Positions 50,636-60,852 of a stretch of 64,000 bases of DNA are shown here, piece after piece. Every line of letters begins with the position of its first letter. Positions within the stretch are counted from its first letter, which is position 1. The notes below the pieces were generated by a model. The model worked only from the letters and a program-made list of their open reading frames with translations, searched no databases and had not been told where the DNA came from. The position numbers and the translations under genes were made by a program. This DNA comes from a bacterium (GTDB lineage: Bacteria; Zhuqueibacterota; QNDG01; JAGLOF01): the NCBI GenBank assembly GCA_023139105.1, contig JAGLOF010000011.1:1-64000 (forward strand), written 5' to 3'.

Positions 50636-52039
50636 TTAATTTTTATCAATATAGTCATGCTTGATACGCAGCAAGTATTCTTTTGCTGCCTCATATTCAT
50701 TAGGAATCTCTCCATCAAGAATTGCTTCCTCAATGATTTTTTTTAACTTTCCTACCATTGGCCCCGGCTCAAGATCGCAGATGCTCATTATCTCATCACC
50801 ACGTACAGGAGATTGAAAAGCTCTCATACGATCTTTCTCTTCAACTTCTTTCATGCGCTGCATTACATAATCAAAATTGTGTAAATGCTTTTTAACGCGA
50901 TCAGGATTCCCCGAGGTTATATCTGCCCTGCAGAACAGCATCAAATCATCTACATCCTCTCCTGCAAGCACCAGTAACCTGCGGACAGCAGAATCTGTAA
51001 CTTCCTCACTTGTTAAATGAATAGGCCGCATATGTAACTTTGTCAGTTTCCTGCTGTACTTTAAATATTCATTGGAGAGCTTCAAACGCCTGCAAACCTT
51101 GTGAAGCATGCGTGCACCAACAAGTTCATGTCCATGAAATGTCCAGCCCGTACCTTCAACAAATCTTTTGGTGTATGGTTTACCAATATCATGAACAAGT
51201 GCAATGAAGCGCAAAATAGGATCATCACTTACAGCAGCCACATTGTCAACAACCTTCATTGTATGGTCAAAAACATCTTTATGATGATAACGATCACGCT
51301 GCTCAACACCGGCAAGTTGTTCTATTTCAGGAAAAATAATCTCCAGTATGCCTGTTTTCATTAGCAAAATCAGTCCAATAGACGGTTTTGCATGAGATAG
51401 AATCTTCAGAAACTCATCGGTAATACGTTCCTGACTGATAATGCTCAAGCGATCCCGCATCTGCATGATTGCAGCCAATGCACTCTCTTCAATGTTAAAG
51501 TCCAGCTGACTGGCAAAACGAACAGCTCGCATTATGCGCAGAGGATCATCATCAAAGGTGGCAACCGGATCTAAAGGTGTACGGAGTATCTTCTTATCAA
51601 GATCTATGCGACCGTCAAAGGGATCTGAAATAGCCCCGAAAGTCCCGGCATTTACTGACATTGCCATTGCATTAACAGTAAAATCTCTTCGGGTCAGATC
51701 TTCAGACAGAGTAGCTATCTCTACATTTGGATTCCGTGAATCCTTATGATAAGTCTCGCTTCTGGCAGTGACAAACTCAAATTTATAATCATCCTTAAGA
51801 AACGATGCTGTTCCAAACTTTGAATAGACAACAAAACCATGGCCACGCAGAGCTTTCATTGCATTTTCTGCCAGCTTCGGCCCATCTCCGACTACTACAA
51901 AATCAATTTCATCTGTACTGCGGCCCGCCAAACTATCCCTGACATAACCGCCAACCGCGTATGCTTCAACACCAGTTTTATCACAAACTTTACCAATTTC
52001 AATTAAATATTTCTCTAAACTTTTGGACATATTTTTCAA
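50636..52039 (-). CDS. CCA-adding / poly(A)-polymerase-type tRNA nucleotidyltransferase with HD domain
   Basis: The class II nucleotidyltransferase head is clear: AYAVGGYVRDSLAGRSTDEI, then DFVVVG for the metal-binding D-x-D, RRDFTVNAMAMS, DPFDGRIDLDKKILRTPLDP and DDPLRIMRAVRFASQLDFNI. A tRNA-binding region follows, and an HD phosphohydrolase domain (HHKDVFDHTMKVVD, LVHDIGKP) at about 240-340. At about 465 residues it matches bacterial CCA enzymes with an HD domain, which add or repair the tRNA 3' CCA end. The start may be TTG 52039 or ATG 52030; the latter (MSKSLEKY) is slightly preferred. It appears to be an independent unit. Confidence 0.93.
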   Translation of the reverse strand: MKNMSKSLEKYLIEIGKVCDKTGVEAYAVGGYVRDSLAGRSTDEIDFVVVGDGPKLAENAMKALRGHGFVVYSKFGTASFLKDDYKFEFVTARSETYHKDSRNPNVEIATLSEDLTRRDFTVNAMAMSVNAGTFGAISDPFDGRIDLDKKILRTPLDPVATFDDDPLRIMRAVRFASQLDFNIEESALAAIMQMRDRLSIISQERITDEFLKILSHAKPSIGLILLMKTGILEIIFPEIEQLAGVEQRDRYHHKDVFDHTMKVVDNVAAVSDDPILRFIALVHDIGKPYTKRFVEGTGWTFHGHELVGARMLHKVCRRLKLSNEYLKYSRKLTKLHMRPIHLTSEEVTDSAVRRLLVLAGEDVDDLMLFCRADITSGNPDRVKKHLHNFDYVMQRMKEVEEKDRMRAFQSPVRGDEIMSICDLEPGPMVGKLKKIIEEAILDGEIPNEYEAAKEYLLRIKHDYIDKN

Positions 52040-52084
52040 ACCCTGTCTATACTATACCGATAACATTGATTAATATTCAAAAAT

Positions 52085-53083
52085 TTATTTTTTTTCTCCG
52101 CGAACAGCCTCTCGATACCAGCGTGATGTGGCTGTTATTGCTTCATCAACGGTAACGGCAGGGCTATACCCGAGTACAGTAGCGGCTTTTTCAACAGAAA
52201 AATGAAAATCACTGCATAGATGTTCTGCCAGATAACATGTAATAAAAGGACGCTGTTTAAGCCTTAAGGAGCGGTGTAGACTCTCCATACATCTGGCAAG
52301 TGCGCGCACAAATCCCGGCTTCAATGACAGGCGTGGATGCGGCAAGTCCAAAGCAGAACAAAGCCTGTCAAAATATTCTTTCCAGCTCATTTTTATGCCA
52401 TCTGTGATTATAAAGGTATCACCTGCCGCAGCCGGATGAAGACCACCTAATAAGATTCCGTCTGCCAGGTTTTCCACATATGTAAAAGCACCAAGAGTTC
52501 TGCCGTTGTCAATAAGCAGTAATAACCCCTTCTCAAGCATAGGTGCCATCTTCAAAAGGCTGGTTCTGTCACCGGGTCCATATACATCTCCGGGCCTGAT
52601 AATCACTGTTTCCATACCGCCTTTTTGATGAAATGCCCGTACCACCTCCTCTGCCTCTCTCTTGGATTGACAATATGGAAAGGGCGTCGGATTTTGAGGC
52701 GCGGTCTCATCCATATCCTGGGCATCTATAAATGAATGCACAGCAACAGAGCTGACATAGACCAGGCGTTTAACACCGGCAGCAGCTGAGAGCTCCATCA
52801 ATCGCCGTGTAGCATAAACATTGATCTCCCTGAACCACTCCAGGCTGCCCCAATCTCCTACAGCGGCAGCTACATGATAGACAACGTCAATATCTTTTAC
52901 TACAGAGGCCAATGCCTCTTTATCATTCAATGATACGACCTCAAGATCAACATTAAGGCCCTTCAACAGACTGAGATCACTGGTCTTACGTACGAGACCA
53001 CGGACATAGTCACCGCGATCCAGCAGTTTCTTACACACAGCGGCACCAACAAAACCATTAGCACCTGTAACCAATACTTTCAA
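52085..53083 (-). CDS. NAD-dependent epimerase/dehydratase (extended SDR)
   Basis: The 332-residue Rossmann-fold enzyme has the NAD motif VTGANGFVGAAVCKKLLDRG, an active-site serine/tyrosine pair in YVSSVAVHSF and PYCQSKREAEEVV (Y-x3-K), and the RPGDVYGPGD element. The family includes 3-beta-hydroxysteroid dehydrogenase-like, sugar-nucleotide and dihydroflavonol reductase types; the substrate cannot be chosen by eye. Translation starts at TTG 53083 (MKVLVTG), five bases after CGGAG. It follows the CPBP-protease gene by 30 bases and may be the last gene of that transcript. Confidence 0.9.
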   Translation of the reverse strand: MKVLVTGANGFVGAAVCKKLLDRGDYVRGLVRKTSDLSLLKGLNVDLEVVSLNDKEALASVVKDIDVVYHVAAAVGDWGSLEWFREINVYATRRLMELSAAAGVKRLVYVSSVAVHSFIDAQDMDETAPQNPTPFPYCQSKREAEEVVRAFHQKGGMETVIIRPGDVYGPGDRTSLLKMAPMLEKGLLLLIDNGRTLGAFTYVENLADGILLGGLHPAAAGDTFIITDGIKMSWKEYFDRLCSALDLPHPRLSLKPGFVRALARCMESLHRSLRLKQRPFITCYLAEHLCSDFHFSVEKAATVLGYSPAVTVDEAITATSRWYREAVRGEKK

Positions 53084-53113
53084 ATATGCTCCGCAGAAAA
53101 TCAGAATAAAATA

Positions 53114-53887
53114 TTATGACAATCGTATGCTTACAAATATGTCGGTAGCAATCCCTACAATAATATGCAGGATCAATGGATATATGATTGATCTTGACCT
53201 GATTGCCAGATAACCAAAAGCGAGACCAGCGGCAATTGCTCCAAAACTCTCAGAAGCAGGTTTACCGATATGGACAATGGCAGATGGAATTGTCTGGATT
53301 AAAATTGCCGGCAGTGCACCAAATTTACGCTCAAGACCAAAGAGCATGAAACCTCTGAACATAAATTCCCAGCTGACATAGTATACAATATAAAAACATT
53401 CCACCAGAAGAAAAAGTCTCCAATGACCAATCATCGACCTGGCCAGGGGATACTCAGCCTGAATACCAGGTTGTGCCGCGCCTGTATATGCCGCCCAAAG
53501 CAGAAATGGGGCGGCAATCATGACAAATCTCATGCCGTAGCGCCAATCGCCCAACTTGAATCCAAAATCTTTCAACCCTTTTCTAAATCCTACTTTTACA
53601 AAAAAATAGGGTATCCAGAACATCAACAGAAATGCCGACAAATACTCATAGATTGTGCTGTAAATATCTTGATTCCACCGTCCCTGCAATCCCTTGAACA
53701 GAGCATCAAAATCAGTCTGTTTTCCGTAATAGACCCATAAAGTCAATAGAATAGGAACAATAAACAGAATGAAAGTTGATTCTGTATCGCGTTCCGAAAA
53801 AAGTTTACGGAAGGTGATCTTTATCTCATCTGCCACCTGCTGCCCCTTCAGGGAATCGCCTGAAGCATCCATTTCATATTTTTTCAT
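53114..53887 (-). CDS. CPBP-family intramembrane metalloprotease-like protein
   Basis: The 257-residue polytopic protein has the Abi/CPBP signatures: WEFMFRGFMLFGLERKFG (motif 1, with one Glu where many have two), IQTIPSAIVHIGKPASESFG (motif 2, His) and GLAFGYLAIRSRSIIYPLIL followed by HIIVG (motif 3, His). This group relates to eukaryotic Rce1 and includes bacteriocin-immunity and protein-maturation proteases. The ATG overlaps the stop of the subtilase gene (ATGA), so the two proteases are translationally coupled and probably act in one process, such as maturation of an exported protein. Confidence 0.85.
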   Translation of the reverse strand: MKKYEMDASGDSLKGQQVADEIKITFRKLFSERDTESTFILFIVPILLTLWVYYGKQTDFDALFKGLQGRWNQDIYSTIYEYLSAFLLMFWIPYFFVKVGFRKGLKDFGFKLGDWRYGMRFVMIAAPFLLWAAYTGAAQPGIQAEYPLARSMIGHWRLFLLVECFYIVYYVSWEFMFRGFMLFGLERKFGALPAILIQTIPSAIVHIGKPASESFGAIAAGLAFGYLAIRSRSIIYPLILHIIVGIATDIFVSIRLS

Positions 53888-56058
53888 TTTATCAATATCA
53901 CCTTCTGGGTTGTCACATATCCAAGAGCTTCAAAACGGACAAAATAGATTCCGCTATGCAAATTCTCTCCGTCAATTACATACCGATAAGAACCATTTGA
54001 CCCGGCCCGGATTACAGACTCTTCGATTATGCGCCCCAATGTGTCAAAGAGATCTATCTTCACTTCAGCAGGTTGAGATAAATGATAGTCAATAGTAGCA
54101 GATGGATTAAAAGGATTTGGATACGCGGCGTCAACCATAAATCTATTTGGCTTAATTGCATCATCTTGTACAGCTGTTGTACCAAGCATGGAGAACACAT
54201 CTAACTTACCCCATCCCCAGATATTATTTGGCAGTGATGAACCAGTATATCCATCCTGTATTGCGGAACTTGCAAGTGCGCTGCGTACCTGGGCATTGGT
54301 GGCTGAAGGATATTTTTGAAAATAAAGAGCCAGACAGCCTGCTGTAATCGGGCTGGACATACTCGTACCACTCATATTTGCATGTTTACCCCCCTGCACA
54401 ATTTCCTCAGGATAAATTGCACCCTCTTGTTCTGCTGCAACTGAGAGCGAAGAAATAATACCGTGTCCCGGTGCAGTAATTTCAGGTTTGATACGCCCGT
54501 CTGCCGAAGGGCCCATACTTGAGAAAGGGGCAATATCATGCACACTTCCATCAAGACCCCAGAGATTACCATCTTTATCAGTAAATTGAGTCCTGTTGGT
54601 ATAAGCACCCACCGCAATAATCTCCATACCTGTAGCAGGCAGGCCCACAGAATAATCATTATCCGCTGCTGTGTACTGAGCATCACCTACAGTCCCGGGA
54701 TAACTCTGTCCGACATCTGCCACCCAGGCATGAATGCGTGAATTACCATTTTTTATATATAGGCGCCAAAGATCCAGACGACCTACCTCTCCTGTATCCC
54801 AGTCCCAATCCAGAACATCTGCAATCTGAATCAGCACAGCACTTACGGAATCAGATACGGCAGAGGCCTGAAAGAAGACAGTACCTACGTCATTACCAAG
54901 ATTCTCCTGCTTGGCATTATCGGAGATAGTTTGTGTTGTATAATATGGTGTCATACCACCAGTTTCCAGCGGACCACCTGAAAAAGTTATAGGATTATAA
55001 TCACTTGAATCGGCACCAATTGCAAATTCAACCGTATTGATCATGGAATTAGGCACACGTATATATATCCAGATCTCGCCGTATTCATCAGTTGCATTGA
55101 AGTAAGTCCATTGAAGATTATTTGAAGAACTTCCTACGTGGATATTATCTGCGCCTTCATTGCCTGCAGCGGCACAAAAAGCTCTTCCACTTTGACCCTT
55201 CAACAATAGATCCAGACGCCGCGGTTCATCACCACTGCCGTCATGCGGTCCACCGTGGCTGCCCAGACTGGCATTGATTACGCAAGGAAGCCCAAGATTT
55301 TGAGCGATTTGATAAATGTAATTAGCACCATCCACAACACCTGTTGAATTTTCAAAATTCAGCGCAACCATGACAATATGAGCTCCCGGTGCCATGCCTG
55401 AGTATGTACCCACAGCCTGGCCATTACCGGCTGCACTGCCTGCTACATGCGTACCATGCCCGTCGGGATCTTCATGCGTGCATGCTCCACTGTTAATTTG
55501 AGCCGCTGTCCATTCCATTCCATAACTATATCCCGATGGAGTAGTTCCACTCTCATTCTGATCCCAGATTGATAAAATACGCGTACTACCATCAGTATTT
55601 TTAAAATCAGCATGATCAATATCAATGCCTGAATCGATGATTCCCACAACAACACCTTCACCCGTATATGCCTGATTTAAAGGTGCCTGCCCATTCCACA
55701 CATCATCGGCCCTGACAGCCTGAGCAGCTTGATCATTGAGTTTTCTCATTCTCCGGCCCAGGCGAATGCGGTGTACATCAACTTTATCTGCTAATTCCAT
55801 AATCCGATCAAGCGGCATTGATGCGGTTATATAATAACCTTGATCCGTATTTACCCAACCGCTTGCTTCACGCACAGCTTCTGCCGCATTCTCTCCATCC
55901 ACAAAAACACGAACATTCTCTGCCGATGTTTTATAGATTTGCCCTGAAAGCATTCTCTTGAGTGTCAGACCAATTTTATCAGAAGGTGCCTGTTCTGCCA
56001 TAAGTATTATTGGAATAAATACTGCCAATAAAATTTGAATTAATAAAGACCGCTTCAT
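53884..56058 (-). CDS. Secreted subtilisin-type serine protease (S8) with sorting tail
   Basis: After a signal peptide (LLIQILLAVFIPIILMAEQ) and a propeptide-like region (about 25-105), the S8 domain shows the triad: Asp142 in GIIDSGIDIDHADF, His201 in DGHGTHVAGSAAG, and Ser near 590 in MSGTSMSSPITAG. The oxyanion Asn is in CAAAGNEG. A domain inserted between them includes a beta sandwich. The C-terminus carries the sorting tail (AYPNPFNPSATIDYHL, IDLFDTLGRIIEES, HSGIYFVRFEALG, QKVILIK). The protein is predicted to be secreted and surface-held. Its ATG overlaps the stop of the lipoprotein gene and its stop overlaps the CPBP gene, giving a three-gene coupled unit. Confidence 0.93.
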   Translation of the reverse strand: MKRSLLIQILLAVFIPIILMAEQAPSDKIGLTLKRMLSGQIYKTSAENVRVFVDGENAAEAVREASGWVNTDQGYYITASMPLDRIMELADKVDVHRIRLGRRMRKLNDQAAQAVRADDVWNGQAPLNQAYTGEGVVVGIIDSGIDIDHADFKNTDGSTRILSIWDQNESGTTPSGYSYGMEWTAAQINSGACTHEDPDGHGTHVAGSAAGNGQAVGTYSGMAPGAHIVMVALNFENSTGVVDGANYIYQIAQNLGLPCVINASLGSHGGPHDGSGDEPRRLDLLLKGQSGRAFCAAAGNEGADNIHVGSSSNNLQWTYFNATDEYGEIWIYIRVPNSMINTVEFAIGADSSDYNPITFSGGPLETGGMTPYYTTQTISDNAKQENLGNDVGTVFFQASAVSDSVSAVLIQIADVLDWDWDTGEVGRLDLWRLYIKNGNSRIHAWVADVGQSYPGTVGDAQYTAADNDYSVGLPATGMEIIAVGAYTNRTQFTDKDGNLWGLDGSVHDIAPFSSMGPSADGRIKPEITAPGHGIISSLSVAAEQEGAIYPEEIVQGGKHANMSGTSMSSPITAGCLALYFQKYPSATNAQVRSALASSAIQDGYTGSSLPNNIWGWGKLDVFSMLGTTAVQDDAIKPNRFMVDAAYPNPFNPSATIDYHLSQPAEVKIDLFDTLGRIIEESVIRAGSNGSYRYVIDGENLHSGIYFVRFEALGYVTTQKVILIK

Positions 56059-56411
56059 CGTATTGTTCCTTTCTTCAAAGGTTTCATAGCCTTAGCACCA
56101 GCGAGCCGGGTCACTTCATTGAATTTTGCCAGTTTATGGATTGCCTCAGCAGATGCCTGTGCTGTGAAAAGCTCACCCGTGACAGTTTGCAGTTCAACAC
56201 CCAGGCTTTCTATTTTTTCTTTGAGTTCACCTTCAATAGGCCCATCACACTCTCCAAAAAAACGGATCAGCGTATCTGTAGAATCAGCCAACGCCTGTTT
56301 GAGTCTGAAGTCTATCTTTGCTTCCGGTGTTGATTTATTCAGGACTGAACAGGCTGATACCAATACTATACTAATCAGCATAATAAAAATTGTTACTTTT
56401 CGAGACAACAT
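56055..56411 (-). CDS. Lipoprotein with possible subtilase-propeptide/I9-like domain
   Basis: From ATG 56411 (AGGAGG six bases upstream) the 118-residue product opens with a lipoprotein signal (VTIFIMLISIVLVSACS). The mature part has LKEKIESLGVELQTVTGELF and TAQASAEAIHKLAKFNEVTR. This is the L-x-x-x-G-x-x-x-x-x-x-x-x-G-x-x-x-A/x pattern with a closing V-x-x-L strand, similar to inhibitor I9/propeptide folds of subtilases. Because the next gene is a subtilase, overlapping by four bases, the lipoprotein is a candidate tethered inhibitor or folding aid for it. The fold call rests on eye comparison only. Confidence 0.65.
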   Translation of the reverse strand: MLSRKVTIFIMLISIVLVSACSVLNKSTPEAKIDFRLKQALADSTDTLIRFFGECDGPIEGELKEKIESLGVELQTVTGELFTAQASAEAIHKLAKFNEVTRLAGAKAMKPLKKGTIR

Positions 56412-56654
56412 TTCTGACCTCCTGTAAAATAGATGCTTCCCGAGAACTTCAAACATTCTATCAATAGATAAACACAATATACATAATATTATACATGCTC
56501 AACAGCAGCTTTTCAAACAATCACTCTGTTTTATGCACATTGGTCAATTATTAGATAATAAATAGTCTAACATTTTTTGCTCAAAAATGCAAATATTTTT
56601 TTATGTCGGAGGCAAAATTATATATTGTTACAAAGTATAGGCAGGATAAATATT

Positions 56655-56665
56655 CAGGAGTGACA
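56655..56665 (+). repeat. Right-end fragment of the TGTCA palindromic repeat
   Basis: TCAGGAGTGACAAACTT matches the right end of the full copies downstream, followed by AT-rich sequence. It is a leftover end of a fourth copy. The 56412-56654 stretch before it is AT-rich and holds nothing else I can support. Confidence 0.5.
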
Positions 56666-56716
56666 AACTTGGAGACAAAATGGAAACCTTTAAAAATGTC
56701 ACTCCCCAAAAAAAAC

Positions 56717-56865
56717 TGTCATCTCCCGTACAGAACCGGGACTCAGCCTGCATGTTCCTGGCAGGGATCCATCATTAACCGGCTCCTCTATTCGATAATC
56801 ATAAGAAAGATTATTTTTTAATCCTCTCAATTGTAGACTCCTGACAGAGGCACTCAGGAGTGACA
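56717..56865 (+). repeat. TGTCA palindromic repeat, copy B1
   Basis: It runs from TGTCATCTCCCG to CAGGAGTGACA with imperfect terminal inverted repeats. It contains the hairpins TCCCGTACAGAACCGGGA and CCTGCATG..GGCAGGGATCC, a variable middle, and ACTCCTGA..TCAGGAGT near the right end. It is 149 bp and carries no ORF of its own. Confidence 0.8.
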
Positions 56866-56899
56866 AACTTTTAAAATTTATGTCATCCCCCAAAAAAAA

Positions 56900-57024
56900 T
56901 GTCATCCCTGCATGCTCCTGGCAGGGATCCATCATTCAAAGGCTCACTTGTTATAACAGTAACGGAAAATACAATTTCAAAACTCCCTATTGTAGACTCC
57001 TGACAAGAGCACTCAGGAGAGACA
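56900..57024 (+). repeat. TGTCA palindromic repeat, copy B2
   Basis: This 125-bp copy begins TGTCATCCCTGCATGCTCCT, lacking the CCCG hairpin of B1 and B3, and ends AGGAGAGACA. The segment CACTTGTTATAACAGTAACG is shared with B3. It directly precedes the GIY-YIG gene region on its downstream side. Confidence 0.8.
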
Positions 57025-57052
57025 AACTTTTGGGATTTATGCCATCATGAAA

Positions 57053-57343
57053 TCAACCAATCAAATCAAAATACAAATCTTTCCATTCGAGATTCACCGA
57101 TTCAATTAAACGAATTTTCCACGCCCGCTTCCATCTCTTCACCTGCTTTTCACGCTGTATGGCAACTTGTATATCAGAAGTTATCTCAAAATAGACAAGT
57201 TGATGCACACAATATTGCTTTGTAAATCCACCTCCAAGGTTATTTTTATGCTCATAAACACGTCTAATCAGGTCATTGGTCACACCAATATAAAGTGTGC
57301 CATATTTCTTGTTGGCGAGGATGTAAACATAATAACTATTCAT
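57053..57343 (-). CDS. GIY-YIG nuclease-domain protein (small standalone type)
   Basis: The 96-residue protein is a single GIY-YIG domain: YYVYILANKKYGTLYIGVTN (the Y-V-Y and Y-I-G strands), DLIRRVYEHKNN (Arg and His of the active site), FTKQYCVHQLVYFEIT and IQREKQVKRWKRAWKIRLIE (the Glu-bearing helix). These are the YhbQ/UPF0213-like proteins, intact here with all expected catalytic residues. They are structure-specific nucleases of uncertain biological role. The gene lies between repeat copies B2 and B3 with no other partner, so it may be a passenger of, or an agent acting on, these palindromic elements. Confidence 0.9.
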   Translation of the reverse strand: MNSYYVYILANKKYGTLYIGVTNDLIRRVYEHKNNLGGGFTKQYCVHQLVYFEITSDIQVAIQREKQVKRWKRAWKIRLIESVNLEWKDLYFDLIG

Positions 57344-57421
57344 AATTTATAAATATACACCAGCAAATCTTCATAAGCAAATATTTATTTTTTGATTTAA
57401 TTGTCCTCCCCCCAAAAAAAC

Positions 57422-57588
57422 TGTCATCTCCCGTACAGAACCGGGACTCAGCCTGCATGCTCGTGGCAGGAACAGGCCCAGCGAAGCTGAATCCATCATT
57501 CAAAGGTACACTTGTACTAACAGTAACGGAAAATACATTTTTAATCCTCTCTATTGTAGACTCCTGACAAGAGCACTCAGGAGTGACA
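57422..57588 (+). repeat. TGTCA palindromic repeat, copy B3
   Basis: This 167-bp copy runs from TGTCATCTCCCGTACAG to CAGGAGTGACA. Compared with B1 it has a short insertion (AACAGGCCCAGCGAAGCTGA) in the central hairpin. It ends 38 bases before the carB stop codon, so it may also serve as the 3' end structure of the carB transcript. Confidence 0.8.
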
Positions 57589-57626
57589 TACTGTTTTTTA
57601 GATTTATGACATCCCCAAAAACACTG

Positions 57627-60600
57627 TCAATCCCCCTGTAACGCAATCACGCCCAGCGGTCCGGCCTGTAGCGACCGTATCGCCTGAATGGCCGCCCACG
57701 CGGCAGACAGTGTGGTCAAACAAGGCACATCATGGGCCATGGCCGTGCGGCCGATGGCGTACTCATCACTGCGTGCATCTTTGCCCAAAGGGGTATTGAT
57801 GATCAGATCTATCTTGCCGTTAATGATGGCATCGGCTGCATGGGGACGGCCCTCTGCTACTTTTAAGGTCACATGGGAAGGAATACCTGCCCGGCGAAGA
57901 ATCTTATGTGTGCCGGTAGTAGCCATTATTCCAAACCCCAATTCATGCAATTGACGGGCAAGTCCGACAACCTCACCTTTGTCGCGGTCATTGACTGAAA
58001 TAAATGCATTGCCTCTTTTGGGCAGTCCATGCCCTGCTGCAAATTGAGCCTTTGCAAATGCACTACCAAATGTACTGCCAATTCCCATCACCTCTCCGGT
58101 GGAACGCATCTCCGGCGAGAGGAAGGTCTGCACATTTGGAAATTTCAAGAAAGGAAATATTGGTGTTTTAACTGCTATCATACCTGTTGTTGGCGCGGGA
58201 ATATCTATGTCCGAAAGCCTGGCCCCGGCCATCACCAAAGCTCCAATCCTGGCCCAGGAAATGCCTGTGGCCTTTGCTACAAAAGGCACAGTACGTGAAG
58301 CTCTGGGATTTACCTCCAACACATAAACAGTTCCATCGTAAAGAGCAAACTGTATGTTCATCAACCCTTTAACCTTTAATTTCCGGGCTAAAATTTCCGT
58401 CTGTTCCACAATAACGGCATAATCCTCATCAGCAAGCATGAAAGGCGGAAGCACGCATGACGAATCTCCCGAATGTATTCCCGCTTCCTCTATATGCTGC
58501 ATCACGCCGCAGAGACACACATCATATCCATCACAAACAGCATCCACATCAAACTCAAATGCATCTTCCAGAAATTTATCAACCAAGACCGGATGTTCTG
58601 GCGATACTGCCGTGGCTGTTTCAATATATCTCTCCAGTGTAGCCTCATCATAGACAATCTCCATACCACGACCGCCAAGCACATAAGAGGGCCGCACAAG
58701 AACAGGATAACCTATCTTTCCCGCAACAGTTTTAGCCTCATCAAAAGTAAAAGCTGTACCCCACTGTGGCAGACAGATCCCGCTTCCTTCTGTCAATGCA
58801 CCAAACTGCGATCTATCTTCAGCAAGGTCTATGGACTCAGGCGAAGTACCCAATATGGCTACTCCGGCATCCTTAAGCCTATGAGCGAGTTTAAGCGGAG
58901 TCTGTCCTCCAAACTGCACAACAACGCCTTTAGGCTTCTCAATCTCACATACGCGCAGCACATTCTCCAAAGTAAGTGGTTCAAAATAGAGCTTGTCAGC
59001 TGTATCATAATCCGTGGATACTGTCTCAGGGTTATTATTGATCATTATTACTTCATATCCTGCTTCACGCAAGGCCATCACAGCATGTACGCAGCAGTAA
59101 TCGAATTCAATTCCCTGGCCAATGCGGTTGGGACCACTGCCCAGAATAATAATTTTTTCTCTGTCTGAAACAGAAGACTCATTCTCCTCCTCATAAGTGG
59201 AATAGAGATATGATGTCTCCGATGCAAATTCAGCCGCACATGTATCCACAATCTTGAATACAGATCTGATGCCAGCATCTTCTCTCAGCTCCCTTACAGC
59301 AGGTTCACCATTTCCGCTAAGTTCTGCAATACGCCGATCTGAAAAACCAGCCCGCTTGATTCGCAGCAGAAAATCTATGTCCTTCAAGCCATTTTCCACA
59401 ATCTGCCTCTCAATATCAATAATCCCGGCAAACTGCCGTAAAAACCATGGGTCTATTCCTGTCAGATTATGTATTTCCATTATGTCGAAACCACTGCGCA
59501 GTGCCTGCCCTATCTGAAAAAATCGTTCGGGAGTTGGTCTCTTCAGTGCCCGTTTAAGAGCCTCATCATCCATAACGTCCTGAGGTGGAATCAAACCGGA
59601 GCAGCCCGTCTCCAAAGAACACAGTGCCTTCTGAAATGCCTCGGAAAAAGTACGGCCAATGGCCATGGTCTCACCCACTGACTTCATCTGTGTACCAAGT
59701 ACAGCCTCAGCCTGTGGGAATTTCTCAAAATTCCATCTGGGGTATTTTACAACCACATAATCCAGAGTAGGTTCAAATGATGCAGGTGTAGCACCAGTAA
59801 TGTCATTAGTGATCTCATCAAGAGTAAAGCCAACAGCCAGCTGTGCCGCAATCTTTGCAATGGGAAAACCCGTAGCCTTGGAAGCCAACGCCGAGCTACG
59901 GGATACCCGGGGATTCATCTCAACTACAATCATATCACCATTTTCAGGATTAATCGCAAACTGTACATTTGACCCACCGGTCTCTACACCGATTTCACGG
60001 ATAATCGCCTTTGCAGCATCCCGCATCAATTGATATTCACGATCCGTCAGCGTTTGGGCAGGAGCAACTGTCACCGAATCACCTGTATGCACACCCATGG
60101 GATCGATATTCTCAACAGAACAGATGATCACAACATTATCTGCCAGATCCCGCATGACTTCAAGCTCATACTCCTTCCAGCCGATAACAGACTGCTCTAT
60201 AAGTACTTCATTGATCGGACTGCATTGTATGCCCCACTGAACCTGCTCGCGATACTCCTCAATATTGTAGGCGATAGAGCCGCCAGTACCACCCATTGTG
60301 AAAGCCGGACGAATGATAGCCGGAAATCCCGTTTCTTCCACCAGAGCCATGGCATCATCCGGAGTCCGGGCAAATCCCCCTCTGGGCATCTTCAGATTAA
60401 GCCTGTCCATTGCTGCTTTAAACAGCTCCCTGTCTTCAGCCATCTGAATTGCATCCATCTTGGCTCCAATGAGCTCAACACCATGTTTCTGCAATATACC
60501 CCGATCATAGAGTTCCACAGTGACATTGAGGCTGGTCTGACCACCCATTGTAGGCAGAAGCGCATCGGGTTTCTCTCTGGCAATGACCTTGGCCACAGTC

Positions 60601-60815
60601 TTCCAGTTTATAGGCTCAACATATGTCCGGTCCGCCAGCTCAGGATCTGTCATGATAGTAGCCGGATTGGAATTGATCAGTACAATCTCATAGCCCAACT
60701 CCTTCAATGCTTTAACAGCCTGAGTACCGGAGTAATCAAACTCACAAGCTTGACCGATTACTATTGGTCCTGATCCAATGATCAATATTTTTTGAATATC
60801 TGTACGTCGTGGCAT
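57627..60815 (-). CDS. carB: Carbamoyl-phosphate synthase large subunit
   Basis: The 1062-residue subunit makes carbamoyl phosphate from bicarbonate, ammonia and two ATP for arginine and pyrimidine synthesis. Both ATP-grasp halves are present: [20 protein letters not shown] and [20 protein letters not shown] begin them, and [14 protein letters not shown] and [12 protein letters not shown] lie in the ATP sites. An oligomerisation domain is between them and an MGS-like allosteric domain ([37 protein letters not shown]) is at the C-terminus. The start at 60815 (MPRRTDIQ) follows GAGG and is the usual one; the track's 60830 adds five residues. carA lies upstream on the same strand, separated by a 128-bp palindromic repeat. 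Confidence 0.97.
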   Translation of the reverse strand: MPRRTDIQKILIIGSGPIVIGQACEFDYSGTQAVKALKELGYEIVLINSNPATIMTDPELADRTYVEPINWKTVAKVIAREKPDALLPTMGGQTSLNVTVELYDRGILQKHGVELIGAKMDAIQMAEDRELFKAAMDRLNLKMPRGGFARTPDDAMALVEETGFPAIIRPAFTMGGTGGSIAYNIEEYREQVQWGIQCSPINEVLIEQSVIGWKEYELEVMRDLADNVVIICSVENIDPMGVHTGDSVTVAPAQTLTDREYQLMRDAAKAIIREIGVETGGSNVQFAINPENGDMIVVEMNPRVSRSSALASKATGFPIAKIAAQLAVGFTLDEITNDITGATPASFEPTLDYVVVKYPRWNFEKFPQAEAVLGTQMKSVGETMAIGRTFSEAFQKALCSLETGCSGLIPPQDVMDDEALKRALKRPTPERFFQIGQALRSGFDIMEIHNLTGIDPWFLRQFAGIIDIERQIVENGLKDIDFLLRIKRAGFSDRRIAELSGNGEPAVRELREDAGIRSVFKIVDTCAAEFASETSYLYSTYEEENESSVSDREKIIILGSGPNRIGQGIEFDYCCVHAVMALREAGYEVIMINNNPETVSTDYDTADKLYFEPLTLENVLRVCEIEKPKGVVVQFGGQTPLKLAHRLKDAGVAILGTSPESIDLAEDRSQFGALTEGSGICLPQWGTAFTFDEAKTVAGKIGYPVLVRPSYVLGGRGMEIVYDEATLERYIETATAVSPEHPVLVDKFLEDAFEFDVDAVCDGYDVCLCGVMQHIEEAGIHSGDSSCVLPPFMLADEDYAVIVEQTEILARKLKVKGLMNIQFALYDGTVYVLEVNPRASRTVPFVAKATGISWARIGALVMAGARLSDIDIPAPTTGMIAVKTPIFPFLKFPNVQTFLSPEMRSTGEVMGIGSTFGSAFAKAQFAAGHGLPKRGNAFISVNDRDKGEVVGLARQLHELGFGIMATTGTHKILRRAGIPSHVTLKVAEGRPHAADAIINGKIDLIINTPLGKDARSDEYAIGRTAMAHDVPCLTTLSAAWAAIQAIRSLQAGPLGVIALQGD

Positions 60816-60852
60816 AATATCCTCAAACAATTTTTTGACAGATTCAACAGGA

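Noticed and set aside
57688-60773. Many plus-strand ORFs, up to 247 residues, opposite carB
   Set aside because: All are shadows of the carB coding sequence with no independent features.
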